Notes: a model not told the origin generated them from the letters alone. A stretch of 64,000 nt of DNA from Heracleum sosnowskyi (GCA_030848705.1 JAUIZM010000094.1:124001-188000), one strand, 5' to 3'. Positions 9,961 to 23,051 are shown, counted from the stretch's first letter. Program-made: numbers and translations.

Positions 9961-10894
9961 CATGTACTTGGAGATGAAAATTAAATGTACTGCTCTTGAA
10001 AAAGAACTTCAGGATGCTATAGAGAAAATAAGAACCTGGACAGATTCTGGAAGGAAATTTCATGAAATAAATACTTCTAATAATTGGAAAGAGTGTCTAG
10101 GTTATAAGTCAGATGATGATAAGAAATTGAAAAGGAAAGTTGTTATAGATGAGACAGTAAATCCAATAACCTACACACATGTTATAGACAAGACCAAATC
10201 AAAGATTAAGCCTGTTAAATTTGTATTTGATAAGGATTCCAATTCAATTTTTGAAAAGGGATCTACTTCTGTTCAAAGTGTTAAAGTTGTTAAGTCTAAA
10301 CTTGTCTGGAGTAAAGTTACTAAGAATTTAGGCTTACTGTCTCAGAAACAACTCAAGGATAGAATCTGTGAGGTTACAGATAAGAAAAAGGAAACTAGTG
10401 TCAAAAGAAACAGGAATGGTAAAGTTGGGATTAATAAAGAGAATAATTATAATTTTATCCCAAATGCACCTAGAAAATGTTGTTATACCTGTGGTAACTC
10501 TAATCATCTTGCTATTGACTGCAGGAAGAGTAAAAAGAAGGTTACTGAAATTCCTAGGTCTGATGTTAGGAATAGATCAGTATTTTATAAACCACAGAAT
10601 TCCTGTTTTCATTGTGGTAGTAAATGGCATTCTATATATACATGTGAAGAATACCATGATTTGTACTATAACTTTTATGATCCTTTACCTAAATTCAATA
10701 ACAGTACAAATTCTGGTAAATCTAAGAATGTCAATGTGAAGCATGCTTTTGTTAATACTGATAATGACAAAGCAAATCCTGATGGAGTTAATCCTGACAT
10801 GACTGCTAAAGTCAAAAAGTCTTCTGTTGCTAAAATTAATAAAATGCATGGAAAAGGAACCCAACAAGTGTGGGTTCCTAAACATTCTAACTAG
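9961..10894 (+). pseudogene. gag: Element B Gag, C-terminal part (5' part cut off by element A)
   Basis: About 310 codons remain open, starting at the exact edge of element A's LTR; the ATG at 9962 is internal to the original gene. The fragment begins with a coiled-coil-like region (LEKELQDAIEKIRTW). It carries two Cys/His knuckles, CYTCGNSNHLAIDC and CFHCGSKWHSIYTC, and a basic Lys-rich stretch between them. It ends QQVWVPKHSN with stop TAG at 10892-10894, matching the Gag ends of A and C. Two NPD tripeptides near 10778-10800 are coding copies of the B motif. The N-terminal capsid domain should lie left of the window. Confidence 0.85.
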
Positions 10895-10916
10895 TGGATT
10901 GTTATTCTGATTACAG
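10887..10916 (+). promoter_or_regulatory. Gag-pol junction of B: CTAAC then TTACAG|GG
   Basis: A perfect plant branch-point-like CTAAC (10887-10891) directly precedes the gag stop TAG (10892-10894). A CAG followed by GG ends at 10916, 26 nt after the branch-like A. The pol frame has a TGA at 10908-10910, so it is closed between gag and pol. Simple ribosomal frameshifting in the overlap cannot join them. Confidence 0.5.
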
Positions 10917-13900
10917 GGAAAAAGGAAAAATGTGTTAGTCATGGATAGTGGATGTTCTGTGCACATGACTGGAAACAAAGCCCTGTTATCAGAATATGAG
11001 GAAAAAGCTGGCCCAACTGTGTCTTATGGAGATGGCAACATTGGACAAACTTTGGGATATGGCAATATAATCATTGGGAATGTCATCATTGAAAAAGTAG
11101 CTCTAGTGAAAGGACTAAAACACAACCTATTGAGTATTAGTCAAATCACTGACAGAGGTTATCATGTCAACTTCTATACCTCTCATTGTGAAGTAGTCAG
11201 CAAAGCATCAGGAAATGTTGCACTTACTGGCTACAGGCATGGTAACATTTATGAAGCCAACATTCAATCAAATACTGATGGCTCTTCTACTTGTCTCATC
11301 AGTAAGGCATCAGTAGATGAAAGTTGGAATTGGTACAAGAAGCTTTCTCATCTCAACTTCAGCAATATCAATGAGTTGGTTAAGAAAGATTTGGTTAGAG
11401 GATTTCCTACAGCTTTGTATACTCCTGATGGACTCTGTGATGCATGTCAAAAAGCAAAACAGAGAAGGACATCATTTAAGAGTAAATCTGAATCCTCTAT
11501 TGAAGAACCATATCACATGCTACATCTTGATCTATTTGGTCCAGTCAACATTATGTCCATCAGTAAGAAAAGGTACACTCTTGTAATTGTTGATGAATAT
11601 TCTAGATTCACTTGGGTGTATTTTCTGCACAGAAAAGATGAAACCCCAGAAATACTATTGGATCATGTGAGAATGATTGAGACAACCACAAAGTTCAAAG
11701 TCAAGATTTTAAGAAGTGATAATGGTACTGAATTCAAGAACTCAAAGATGGAAGAGTTCTGCAAATACAAAGGAATTATTCAACAATTCTCTGCTCCTGG
11801 CACACCCCAGCAAAATGGAGTAGTAGAAAGGAAAAATAGAACTCTTGTTGAAGCTGGAAGAACTATGTTGGAAGAAGCTAAATTACCTACATATTTCTGG
11901 GCAGAAGAAGTCAATACAGCATGTTATACTCAAAATCTTACATTGATAAACAGACATAGTGTAACTCCCTATCAAATGCTCAAGGAGAAGAAACCTAGTT
12001 TGAAGCATCTGCATGTGTTTGGCTGTAAGTGTTTTGTTCTCAGAACTCATCTTGAACAGCTAGGGAAATTTGAAACAAAGGCTGATGAGGGAATTTTTAT
12101 TGGCTATCCTGCATCAAGAACCTTTAGAGTTTTCAATTTGAGAACAAGGACTGTCATGGAGTCAATACACGTATCTTTTGATGATAAAAAAATAATTGGA
12201 TTGAATGAAGACTCTCATGATAGATTGATTTTTGAAAATGAAGCTACCAAGGAACCTGAAGAACATGAATCAGATACTGACAATTCATCAGATACTGTTG
12301 GGTCACCAAATCCTGATGACTCACCAAACCTGATGAAACACCAAATACTGATGGTACTAATACTGATGATGAAAATAATAGTGGTACATCTAGTAGTGCA
12401 AATGTTGAGGGGGAGCAACAGCAATCTACTACAAATTCAGAATCAACTCAATCATCAGGACAAAATTCTTCAGATACTGATTCAAGTGACAATCCTGATA
12501 ACCCATCAGGAGGAAATAACAACAATTCAAGAAATGACTTACCACCAGCAAGGAAATGGACTGCAAGTCATACTCCTGATTTGATAATTGGGGATCCTGA
12601 TGCAGGTGTTCAGACTAGAAGTGCAACTCAGAATGAATGTCTATATAATAACTTTCTGTCCAAGGAGGAGCCAAAGAAAGTTGAAGATGCACTTAAGTAT
12701 GCTGATTGGGTTACTGCAATGCAAGAAGAATTAAATGAATTTGAAAGGAATGAAGTCTGGAAACTGGTACCAAGACCAAAGAATAGGTCAATTGTTGGTA
12801 CAAAGTGGATTTTCAAGAATAAGACTGATTCAGATGGTGTAATAATCAGAAACAAAGCAAGGCTAGTTGCAAAGGGGTATTCTCAACAAGAAGGAATTGA
12901 TTATGATGAAACTTTGCTCCTGTTGCAAGGCTAGAAGCCATCAGGATCTTTCTGGCATATACAGCTCACAAGAAATTCAAGGTTTTCCAGATGGATGTTA
13001 AAAGTGCTTTCTTAAATGGTGAACTGGAGGAAGAAGTCTATGTTGAACAACCTCCTGGTTTCATTGATCCAAAATATCCAAATCATGTCTATAGATTGGA
13101 TAAGGCACTTTATGGACTAAAGCAAGCTCCAAGAGCATGGTATGAAACTCTAGCTCAATTCTTACTGGAAAGTGGATTCAAAAGAGGTACCATTGATAAA
13201 ACTCTATTTTACCTGAATCATGGTAAGGATTTGCTTTTAGTTCAGATTTATGTTGATGATATCATTTTTGGGTCAATAAACAATAAGTTGTGTGAAAAGT
13301 TTTCTAAGCTTATGCAGTCAAGATATCAAATGAGTATGATGGGAGAAATGAGTTACTTTCTTGGTCTTCAAGTTAAACAGACTGATAATGGCATTTTTAT
13401 CAATCAGTCAAAGTATACAATGAATTTATTAAAAAGGTTTAACATGCAAGATTGTGCTACTGCAACAACTCCTATTGCTACAGCTACCAAACTTGATCCT
13501 GATCAAGGTGTTGAGGTAGATGTAACTCACTACAGAGTAATGATTGGCTCTTTATTGTATCTCACTGCAAGTAGACCAGATATCATGTTTGCAACCTGTC
13601 TATGTGCAAGATTTCAAGCAAAACCTAGAGAACCTCATCTGATTGCAGTTAAAAGAATTTTCAAATATCTCAAAGGCACTCCTTCTCTTAGCCTTTGGTA
13701 TGCAAGGGAATCAGATTTTGGGTTGTGTGGTTATTCAGATGCTGATTTTGCAGGATGCAAGATAGACAGGAAAAGTACTTCAGGAAGTTGTCAGTTTTTG
13801 GGAGGTAGACTAGTTTCTTGGTTCAGTAAAAAGCAAAAGTCTATTTCTACTTCAACTGTAGAAGCTGAGTACATTGCTGCAGGAAGTTGCTGTGCTCAGA

Positions 13901-14196
13901 TAATGTGGATGAGAAATCAGTTGTTAGATTATGGCCTGTAATATTCAAAAATACCTATTTATTATGATAACCAAAGTGCTATTGCAATGACAGGAAATCC
14001 AGTTCAACATTCTCTTACTAAACACATCAGTATTAGATATCATTTCATAAGAGAACAGGTTCTGGAAGGAACAATTGAACTTCATTTTGTTCCTACTGAT
14101 CAACAACTAGCTGATATATTCACCAAGCCACTGCCTGAAGCTACTTTCAACAAGTTAGTGAATGAACTTGGAATGATGAACTTTGAGAATTTCTGA
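10911..14196 (+). pseudogene. pol: Element B Pol, degraded by two frameshifts and a nonsense codon
   Basis: The same domain order as A's Pol is visible: protease MDSGCSVHMTGN; zinc finger ending CDACQKAK; integrase with LHLDLFGPV, RSDNGTEF and NGVVERKNRTL; RT with QMDVKSAFLNG and YVDD; RNase H with SDADFAG and AEYIAAGS. Breaks are a 1-bp frameshift near 12325-12330 in the Ser/Asn-rich linker between integrase and RT, a second 1-bp frameshift near 12910-12915 in the N-terminal part of RT, and an in-frame TAA at 13939-13941 in RNase H. The frame then continues to the natural stop at 14194-14196. The linker is rich in the B motif (NPD and related tripeptides). The gene is not expected to make active enzyme. 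Confidence 0.92.
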
Positions 14197-14204
14197 GGAA
14201 AGCT

Positions 14205-14330
14205 ACAGAGAAGAAATCCTGATGACTATCAAATCCTGATGGTCATTTTGCAAGGTATGTAATTTTGATCAAGTCCTGATAGGACAATCCTGACAGGAAG
14301 TCAACTGGTCAATCCTGATGGTCAGTTTTC
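14205..14330 (+). repeat. TCCTGATG motif array between pol and ORF3 of B
   Basis: Five copies of TCCTGA, mostly within ATCCTGATGG, occur in ~125 bp directly after the pol stop. The reverse complement is the repeated unit of the B 3' LTR (53970-54150). The position corresponds to the arrays before ORF3 in A, C and E. Between the array and the ORF3 ATG lie a TATA-like run and an ordinary AT-rich leader. Confidence 0.75.
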
Positions 14331-14423
14331 ATTGCTTAATTTGTGCCTGATTTTTCGTCAATTACTGATGAGAAACGTTTGAGTTTTAGTTGGACAACTG
14401 TATGCGCGCGTGTGTTGCATTGT

Positions 14424-14433
14424 TATATATATA
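14424..14433 (+). promoter_or_regulatory. TATA-like run of the putative internal ORF3 promoter in B
   Basis: TATATATATA lies about 250 bp upstream of the ORF3 ATG at 14684 and about 95 bp downstream of the motif array, the same order as in A, C and E. Such runs are common in AT-rich DNA, so the call depends on the conserved layout. Confidence 0.45.
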
Positions 14434-14683
14434 CATATAGATACACATAAAAAGCGGTGCAGTTATGTTTAATTGAGCACGTAATTTGGTCCACTAATTA
14501 TTATTGCACAAATCACAGCATGCCACCTGTCACTGAGAATAATATTTTGTTTTAACAAAATACATTTGATTTTCTAATTTACCGTTTATTCTCACAAACA
14601 TCAGTTTTTCATCTTCTTTCTCTCTCTGTACTCAAGAACCCTATTTTCTAAATCTCAATTCTCAAGCTTTCTATTTTGTTTTA

Positions 14684-14694
14684 ATGGCGTCTTC
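14684..14694 (+). pseudogene. Start of element B ORF3, cut by element F
   Basis: The ATG and the next few bases of ORF3 (beginning MAS) survive here before the LTR of F. The last five bases, TCTTC (14690-14694), are the target site, repeated after each F LTR at 16275-16279 and 23047-23051. The rest of the gene resumes at 23052. Confidence 0.8.
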
Positions 14695-16274
14695 TGAAAT
14701 ACGTGTGTCCTAAATCCAATCATGGATGATGAGTTAGGAGATACTTTGTTCAATCTGATTCAAGTTTGTTTAATTTAATAAAATGGTAATATGTTTTATA
14801 ACGGGCTCTATCTATTTAAAGTGTTTAAATTAGATGATCCATAGTTTAGAGTAAAGCTTTAATGGATTATGATGAGATCATTATAATGAGACCTTAAAGA
14901 TGATAACTCTAAACTTAAATAGTTCCTGGTCGTAGGATAATTAATTGGTAGTTAATTAATCCGCAAAGATCGGTACATACTATGCTTGCTTCACTATGAA
15001 GGATGTCTGTTCTCATAGGCATTTGTGTGGTGACACTATAGCTAGTATGTAGGTGCTTATTAGGAATAAGTTCACTGAACATGACTCGATCAGTTGAACA
15101 ACTAATGGAGTTCACTCATGTGTCAGTAGTTGTTCATATAGTGATGGTTGTACAAGTGTCCTTTGACTTGAGATCATCATAGTCATCTTGTGTACACTGA
15201 ACTATACTTTGGTTTAGCTCTTATTCTCGAGGGACAATAATTAGTGCTCTTCTGGGTATAGAAATTTGTGCACGAAGATAGTGAATGATCAATAAAGGAT
15301 TTGCCCCTTCCAGTGAAGGAAGAGAATGTCCTATGCTATTCCATTTATGCTAGTTCAGGAATCTCTGGCCAGAGTGAATGAAATTAGAAAGAAGTTTCTA
15401 ATTTGCATTAATCGGAACTAGGCATAGTGAATAGGAAAGCATATGATTAAATTAGATAGGCTTGACATGAGATCCATGCCTTGTATTTAATCGGGATATT
15501 GTAGGGTAGAAGGAATTGATTGTACTGAAACTAGTCACTGACAGGTTCTTGGTATTCTAAGCAGTGAATTCATATTATCCGGATAGTCGCGATATGTTGA
15601 GAAGCATCACTCACGATGTAGAATAAATATAATTAATCAGTTAATTATATTTAGTGAATTATTAGAATTCATATAAATAATAAATAAAAGTTTATTATTA
15701 TTTATTTCTACCACCGGCTTAATATTTGAACCTACAGGGTCACACCATAAAAGATTAATTTATTGATGAAGGTATTTTGAGAGAGCAAGTTATTTTCTAA
15801 ATAGTTTAGAAAAGGAAATAATGATTAAAATAGTTTTAATTATTATTAAAGCATTTTATAAGATAAAATGTGGGGTTAATATATATATATAAAGATATAT
15901 TAAAAAACCCTATGAGAGCCCTATAAATAGAATGAGATAGTTCATTCTAAATGACTTGAGTTTTTGTGAAAACCTAGTTGCCACCCTCTTCTTCTTCATC
16001 TCTCTCTCTCTCTCTCAAAAGAAGAAAAACTCCATTTTTATAAAAGCTTAGTTTTATAAAAAGCTTCATCGAAGGATTATTCTTGGTGGATACCGTTAGA
16101 GTGCTTCACACTCTGAGGAGCAACTGCTAGAATCCATTTTATAAAGCTTCGATTTTCAAGGTATGGTTACAATTCCCCTCGATCTAGATTTTATATGTTT
16201 TTCTATATGTGCGAGACATGGTTTTTACGGAATAATTGTTATATCACGCTTCCGCTCATCCGTAAATTCCTTCA
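14695..16274 (+). repeat. First LTR of element F (1580 bp)
   Basis: It starts TGAAATACG and ends CCTTCA, flanked by TCTTC on both sides, so taken alone it looks like a solo LTR. It is ~99% identical to the second LTR. A CT-rich microsatellite near 16000-16015 and the CCTATAAATAG box near 15920-15930 are plausible promoter parts. Confidence 0.9.
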
Positions 16275-16745
16275 TCTTCATCATTCATGAACAAACAGAC
16301 TATAGTTAGTGGTGTTACTTTTGCCACTAACAATTTTGTGGCGGTTTTAGATCGTCAGGAATTGCCCAATGAGTTCCACATAATTCAAGACTTTCTTACT
16401 TCAAGCCCATTGAAGTATGCTCTAACAGAACCTGCTAGTGTCTCGTTTAAGTCTGTGATGCAGGTTTGGAACTCGGCTGTGTTTGGTAAAGGTGTATCAG
16501 GCGATACATTGATGCAATTCGAATATAATGGAACTGTGTTTCATGTCACTCCTGCTGTGATTGAAGAAGCTTTGCATTTTCCAATTCTGGGTGACAAAAT
16601 TCCTGATACTATTTCTGACTCAACCATTTTTGAGTTTGTTACTAAGTTGGGCTATAATGGCGAAGTAAAGAGGTATGGAAGCCTTTTCAGGACTAAGTTT
16701 AAAAGAGAGTGGAATTTTTTCTTTGACACGATTAGCAGATGTTTC
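16275..16745 (+). pseudogene. Duplicated N-terminal fragment of B ORF3
   Basis: This repeats the target site and the first ~155 codons of the main ORF3 copy (23047 onward), starting MNKQTIVSGV and running through REWNFFFDTI. About six mismatches occur over ~470 bp, similar to the divergence of the two F LTRs. Homology stops abruptly at GATGTTTC (16745), where F interior sequence begins. It is a by-product of recombination (or of assembly) and not a second gene. Confidence 0.85.
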
Positions 16746-17990
16746 AGCCCCTCTGTCCACATTAAATTTGATTTTTTGGGAGTTTGGTAACTCCGTTTTG
16801 GGCGTGCAATATACCGTTGGATTCGTTTTTCCGAGACGGATCTAATGGAGTGGTCAAATATTTTTTATATAAAAGTTTGGAACTGTTTATATTCCCGGAA
16901 GTGTTTTAAAGCATGTACTAATTGTTTTAATTGCTTTTAAATACTATAATAAATCCATACATCATTATATCATTGTATGACATGATATTACTTTCATGCT
17001 TACTTGTTTATTTATTTTTATATATGAGATATATGCCTATATTTACCATGCGATGATAGATTTAGGTGAACTTAAATCAAAATAAGGCGTGCTCTAGAAA
17101 ATCTAGAATAGGAATCGTTTCTTGCCTTAACAATAATATTATGAGTACAACCATGAGATTCTTATGTTTATGGAACATAGAGTGAAATACTCTTTTGATG
17201 TTGAAAATGAAAATTTCTGTCTAGACCGTTGGGTTTTAAGCGGGACCGATGTGACCCCTCCAACACACTGGGAATTTTTCATTTAAATATCATAATTGTA
17301 TTTTGTTCAAGAAAAAGAGAATCTCCTAGTAATATGATTATGGTTGCAACATAATATAATCCCTCTTAATTAAAATTTATATCAAGTAGTAAATGGCCAA
17401 TGGCACAACGGGCTTGTGTCGGTCATAGCCTTCCAATATAATAGCAAGTAGAGTTCTTATATTGAGACATTGTCGTTTCGTGCTACAGCCGAGGGCTTTG
17501 TTTTGAGATTAAGAGATGCTTGTCTATCACATGAGATGTGTATGATAAATTAGGTTTCAATTGTCGTTACGTGCTACAGCCGTGGGCTTTTGGAATTCTA
17601 ATTTAATTATGCAAGATGTTGGGTTTGACTTGACTTAGAATATTGAGTGAGTCGTGCCACAGCCGAGACTCAATGATTCAAGAGGCTAAAAGATAATAAG
17701 GAATAACATGAGATGTAGTTGACAAGAGTTGTCTTCCTATGGAACATCACATTGAGTTTCGTGCCACAGCCGAGGTGATATGATGGAAAATAGGATCCTT
17801 ATTCTCACTAACATTATGAATGTTTAGTTATACATATAGAGGGTTGTATAACTTAAATAAAATAGTGGGAGCCACCAATGAATAAAGACCCGATTCATAT
17901 GGTGTTGTAAGAATAAAATTGAATATTTACTTAGTAGTTATGTGTATTCACTAATAGAATTATATATATACTATAATTTCTGCACTATCA
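16746..17990 (+). other. Non-coding 5' interior of element F with CACAGCCGAGG-type repeats
   Basis: No reading frame is visible. Between about 17410 and 17780 a short unit, GTGCTACAGCCG or GTGCCACAGCCGAG, recurs four times roughly every 60-120 bp, each near a run repeating its flank. I read it as the long untranslated leader of F, truncated on the left where it meets the host fragment. No PBS is present. Confidence 0.5.
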
Positions 17991-20900
17991 CACATCATAG
18001 TAGAATAACACGTTGACTTATCCCGAATATGCTGATGAACTTTGAAACTTGAGAAATGTTCTCAAGAATGAAAAGTTAGACGAAATGTTTAACTCGTTAA
18101 TACAAAGTGTCTTATTTGTGATGCACATGGAGATGTGTATGAGACCAAGTGCAAGAGGTCTAATAATGCAAATGTTGCAAAGTAAACCAAACTGATGTCT
18201 ATGAGCTTGAAACTGTGCAAACAGTATGAGCACAAGGACATTCAGGGCTACCTTGTTGCTTCTATAAGAGTTGTAGAATGTGATAAATAAGACGATTCAA
18301 TATAGGATATCGAATGAGCTATTCCATAATAGTTATGCTGAGGGTTGATCTATGAATAATCATAGACTCAAGACAATCAATTTGATTGATCGTCTAGGGT
18401 AGGTTGATTTTGTCATAGATGGAAGCTAAGTCGAGATATGATCTTGAATTAGCTTCCGAATACGAACTCGCAAATTTGTTGTGAACTCTTACATGAAAAG
18501 GTTGGATATCAGATTGTCTGAAATCTACTTCATGATAAAGATTGTTGAGACGTATTTCCTTCTTAGAGAGCTTTGTTCTTCAGACTGGTAACGGTTCTGG
18601 AATCAAGTAGTGGGAGATGAACCATACCATCAAGAAGAAGTTTGTTAGTGAGTGATAACATAATTAGTCAAAGGCTAAGTTTGACTCCAAAATCAAAAGA
18701 GTTAGTTTCCACCTATCAAAGGTGGGTTATTGGAAAATCAACTACAAGAGTTGTCTTGTAGAGTTGAAGAATTAGAGAAGTTTAGTGGGACTGAAACTTC
18801 TCATTTTGAAACAGGGACTATAGAATAGAGGTAATGGAAATCCAAATCACTGTTGGCTTGGTCGCACGAGTGAGAAGAGTATTCGCTTATTGCATGGTGA
18901 TGGGTTACAAGAACCATATGATTATTGAATCACATTATGCATGCGAAACTCGTCTCACTAGAAAGACCACTATATCTCTATTTTCTTGAAATAGAGAGAT
19001 AATGAGCAACAAAAGTGTTAAAATTGGTATGTGCACCAATGATAACACATGTATGAGAAGGATTTACACGCTTCATTAGAATTCACGGATATGATCCGGA
19101 TTCAGATATATGTATTTGGTACAATACAAATTCGAATCTTTTGGAAGTGTTTCAAAATGAATAATAATGAAATACAAAACAAAACAGCAAGTGTTGGGAC
19201 TCTTTGATAAGATCAAAAAGATATACACTTGAGTGAATGTTTTGAGTTTATCTCAAATCTTAAGTTTAAAGCTTCACGTTGGACAAATCATGAGATTCCA
19301 TATGTAGATGGAATGTATGAAGGAACAAACGAACTTTGTTAGACATCGTTCGGTTCATGTTAAGCAAAATTGATCTTCTAATATATGTTTAGAGTTGAAT
19401 TCTGTAAATATCAGTATATATGTTGAATATAGTATCTTCTTAATCTGTTCCTAAGTTGTCATATGAGATATGTAGTAAAGGGAACACAAGTCTTAAAGCT
19501 GTTAAGATTTGGGATGTCTAGATTATGTCAAAATGTTTAATTTGATAAGCTAGATGGTAGATCCAAAGTGTAAGTTTGTGAGATATCCTAATGATAGTCA
19601 AGGATATCGGTTGAATATTCTACTGAATATAGTGTGTATGACATACTACCTGCTTAGAGGAATTGTTCATTCTAGAAGGGTTCAGTGGGAGGAAGGTTGA
19701 ACTTAACTAAGTTCAAACACCACAAATTACAAAGGTTCTATATGAAGAACATTTTCAGACAGGATAACTTGTTGTAGGTTAGCTTAAGTATAGGTCTTGA
19801 TATTTTATCACCAACCTGAGAGGTTGACTGCCTTGTCATTAATAATGACAATGAGGTGTCAATTATATGATAATGACCTTATGACCTATACTAAAGCTAT
19901 GAGTTATGACTCGGAGAAATGGCATAGTACCATGAAATCCGATATAGATTCCATGTACATCAACCAAGTACGGACTATGGTTGAGGACCTAAAGGTGTCA
20001 TAACCGGAAGGGTACAAGTCAGTCTATAAAAGGGAGATTGGAGTGATTGGCTGGGTAAAGACCTATAAGTCCTTGATTATTGTGAAAGGATTCAATCAAA
20101 GCAAAGAGATTGACTTTGATGAAAAAAAAAAAAAAATCACATGAAGTAGTGCTCAAGTCTATTCGGATTTTGTTTGCGTTTGCGGCTAGTAATGACTATA
20201 ATATCTAATAATGGTTGAACAGTCGACCCTCCTCGATAGGAAAATTGAAGAGATGTGTAGTTGACACAATTAGAGGGATTTATTGCTATGAGTAGCAAAT
20301 CTATGGTCTAATAGCCACGACAATCCATTTATGGATTGAAGCAAGCTTCTCAATGATCGAACATCTGTTTTGATGAGACAATCAAATAATTTGATTTTAT
20401 CAAAGACAATGATGGATCATGGATCTACAAGAAGGTTAGTGGGAGCGTGATGACATTCCTAATAATGTATGTGGATGACATACTTATGATAAGGAATGAT
20501 GTATCGACGCTAAAATTAGTCAAAGTGTGGTTATCTAACATATTCTCTATAAAGTACTTGGGAATGGCTTCCTATGATATAGGAATGAGAATTTATAGGA
20601 TAAACCAAGTGTTGGGCTAAACCCAAAGTATGTACATCATTTATATGCTAAGATGTTTAGCATAAATAACTCCAAGAGTTACTTGAATTGTCAAGTCACG
20701 GAGTTACTTTCTCCAAGATAGTGTCTTTCTACGACATCTGAGGAGAAATGACGTATGAGTAAGATTTATTATGCTTCGGCAAATGTATCTATCAAAATAC
20801 CGGATGTACTATACAAGACTTGATGATCGCTAACTCACTAGGCGAGATAAGCGAGTACTAGTCTAGTCCTTGAGAAGCGCGATAGTAAGCTGGAAGAACG

Positions 20901-21467
20901 TCCTTAAATACTTTGGAAGAATTGAGGACATCTTTCTTGATTATGGTGGGTCCAAAATGAAAATCAAGTGTTATAAACACTATGATTTTCTTAGGACAAA
21001 TGTGATAGAAAATCCATGTCAAAATAAGTGTTAATTCTGAAGGGATGAGCGGTTTGTTGGAAGAATTCCAAGCAGCTTAAGATAACTGATTCTGTAGTGG
21101 AAGCACTATATGTATATAGCTATAAGTGAAGCTGAAAAGGAGGTTCTTTGGATAGCGAAACCTGTTTTCGCTGGTTAGACATGGTTCCTAGCATAAGATT
21201 TATATTGTTGTATCGGTACAACATATGGTAGTAGCGCAGGCTATGGAACCTAGGTTTAATCAGGGATTCAAGATCCAAGTTGCGGCACTTTCATATGATA
21301 TATGAGATCGTTGAAAGTAGAGATGTTGAAGTCAATATTGACTTGACACCCATAACAACATAGTAAAGACCATTTACTAAACCGTTATTTGAAAATCGCT
21401 TTGTTCTCTATTAGGAGAAGTTGTGTATGAGATACCAAGGTGATTGGTTTTAGTACAAGTGGGAGAT
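17991..21467 (+). pseudogene. Element F Gag-Pol remnant
   Basis: No long frame survives, but translated pieces keep the copia order. A GAG-pre-integrase-like piece (CWLGRTSEKSIRLLH) is near 18855, an integrase zinc-finger remnant follows, and the RT start is near 19900 (SEKWHSTMKSDIDSMYINQV). The RT palm at about 20460-20540 retains YVDDILMI. RNase H and C-terminal remnants extend to about 21400. Multiple stops and frameshifts and an A-run at 20120-20135 interrupt it. The stretch 21457-21467, AAGTGGGAGAT, is the PPT before the second LTR. It cannot encode its own enzymes. Confidence 0.8.
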
Positions 21468-23046
21468 TGAAAGACGTGTGTCCTAAATCCAATCATGGAT
21501 GATGAGTTAGGAGATACTTTGTTCAATCTGATTCAAGTTTGTTTAATTTAATAAAATGGTAATATGTTTTATAACGGGCTTTATCTATTTAAAGTGTTTA
21601 AATTAGATGATCCATAGTTTAGAGTAAAGCTTTAATGGATTATGATGAGATCATTATAATGAGACCTTAAAGATGATAACTCTAAACTTAAATAGTTCCT
21701 GGTCGTAGGATAATTAATTGGTAGTTAATTAATCCGCAAAGATCGGTACATACTATGCTTGCTTCACTATGAAGGATGTCTGTTCTCATAGGCATTTGTG
21801 TGGTGACACTATAGCTAGTATGTAGGTGCTTATTAGGAATAAGTTCACTGAACATGACTCGATCAGTTGAACAACTAATGGAGTTCACTCATGTGTCAGT
21901 AGTTGTTCATATAGTGATGGTTGTACAAGTGTCCTTTGACTTGAGATCATCATAGTCATCTTGTGTACACTGAACTATACTTTGGTTTAGCTCTTAGTCT
22001 GGAGGGACAATAATTAGTGCTCTTCTGGGTATAGGAATTTGTGCACGAAGATAGTGAATGATCAATAAAGGATCTGCCCCTTCCAGTGAAGAAAGAGAAT
22101 GTCCTATGCTATTCCATTTATGCTAGTTCAGGAATCTCTAGCCAGAGTGAATGAAATTAGAAAGAAGTTTCTAATTTGCATTAATCGGAACTAGGCATAG
22201 TGAATAGGAAAGCATATGATTAAATTAGATCGGCTTGACACGAGATCCATGCCTTGTATTTAATCGGGATATTGTAGGGTAGAAGGAATTGATTGTACTG
22301 AAACTAGTCACTGACAGGTTCTTGGTATTCTAAGCAGTGAATTCATATTATCCGGATAGTCGCGATATGTTGAGAAGCATCACTCACGATGTAGAATAAA
22401 TATAATTAATCAGTTAATTATATTTAGTGAATTATTAGAATTCATATAAATAATAAATAAAAGTTTATTATTATTTATTTCTACCACCGGCTTAATATTG
22501 AACCTACAGGGTCACACCATAAAAGATTAATTTATTGATGAAGGTATTTTGAGAGAGCAAGTTATTTTCTAAATAGTTTAGAAAAGGAAATAATGATTAA
22601 AATAGTTTTAATTATTATTAAAGCATTTTATAAGATAAAATGTGGGGTTAATATATATATATAAAGATATATTAAAAAACCCTAGGAGAGCCCTATAAAT
22701 AGAATGAGATAGTTCATTCTAAATGACTTGAGTTTTTGTGAAAACCTAGTTGCCACCCTCTTCTTCTTCATCTCTCTCTCTCTCTCTCAAAAGAAGAAAA
22801 ACTCCATTTTTATAAAAGCTTAGTTTTATAAAAAGCTTCATCGAAGGATTATTCTTGGTGGATACCGGTAGAGTGCTTCACACTCTGAGGAGCAACTGCT
22901 AGAATCCATTTTATAAAGCTTCGATTTTCAAGGTATGGTTACAATTCCCCTCGATCTAGATTTTATATGTTTTTCTATATGTGCGAGACATGGTTTTTAC
23001 GGAATAATTGTTATATCACGCTTCCGCTCATCCATAAATTCCTTCA
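21468..23046 (+). repeat. Second (3') LTR of element F (1579 bp)
   Basis: It starts TGAAAGACG right after the PPT and ends CCTTCA before the TSD TCTTC (23047-23051), where B ORF3 resumes. It differs from the first LTR by about 13 substitutions and one single-base indel by eye. Confidence 0.92.
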
Positions 23047-23051
23047 TCTTC

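Larger units (their letters stand above)
14695..23046 (+). mobile_element. Element F: degenerate Ty1/copia element in B ORF3, with an aberrant internal duplication of host sequence
   Basis: Two ~1580-bp LTRs (14695-16274 and 21468-23046) begin TGAAA and end CCTTCA. Each is followed by the TSD TCTTC and then by B ORF3 sequence. A normal insertion has host sequence only outside the element. Here the first LTR is followed by ~466 bp of ORF3 (16280-16745), then an abrupt switch into F interior with no PBS. The pol remnants differ from those of A-C (for example the RT segment DSMYINQV), so F is another copia lineage, possibly Angela/Tork-like. The LTRs differ at about 14 positions by eye, although the interior is full of stops. 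Confidence 0.85.

Noticed and set aside
16287..16790. Separate 167-codon gene
   Set aside because: It is the duplicated start of B ORF3, running out of homology at 16745; the last codons are F interior.
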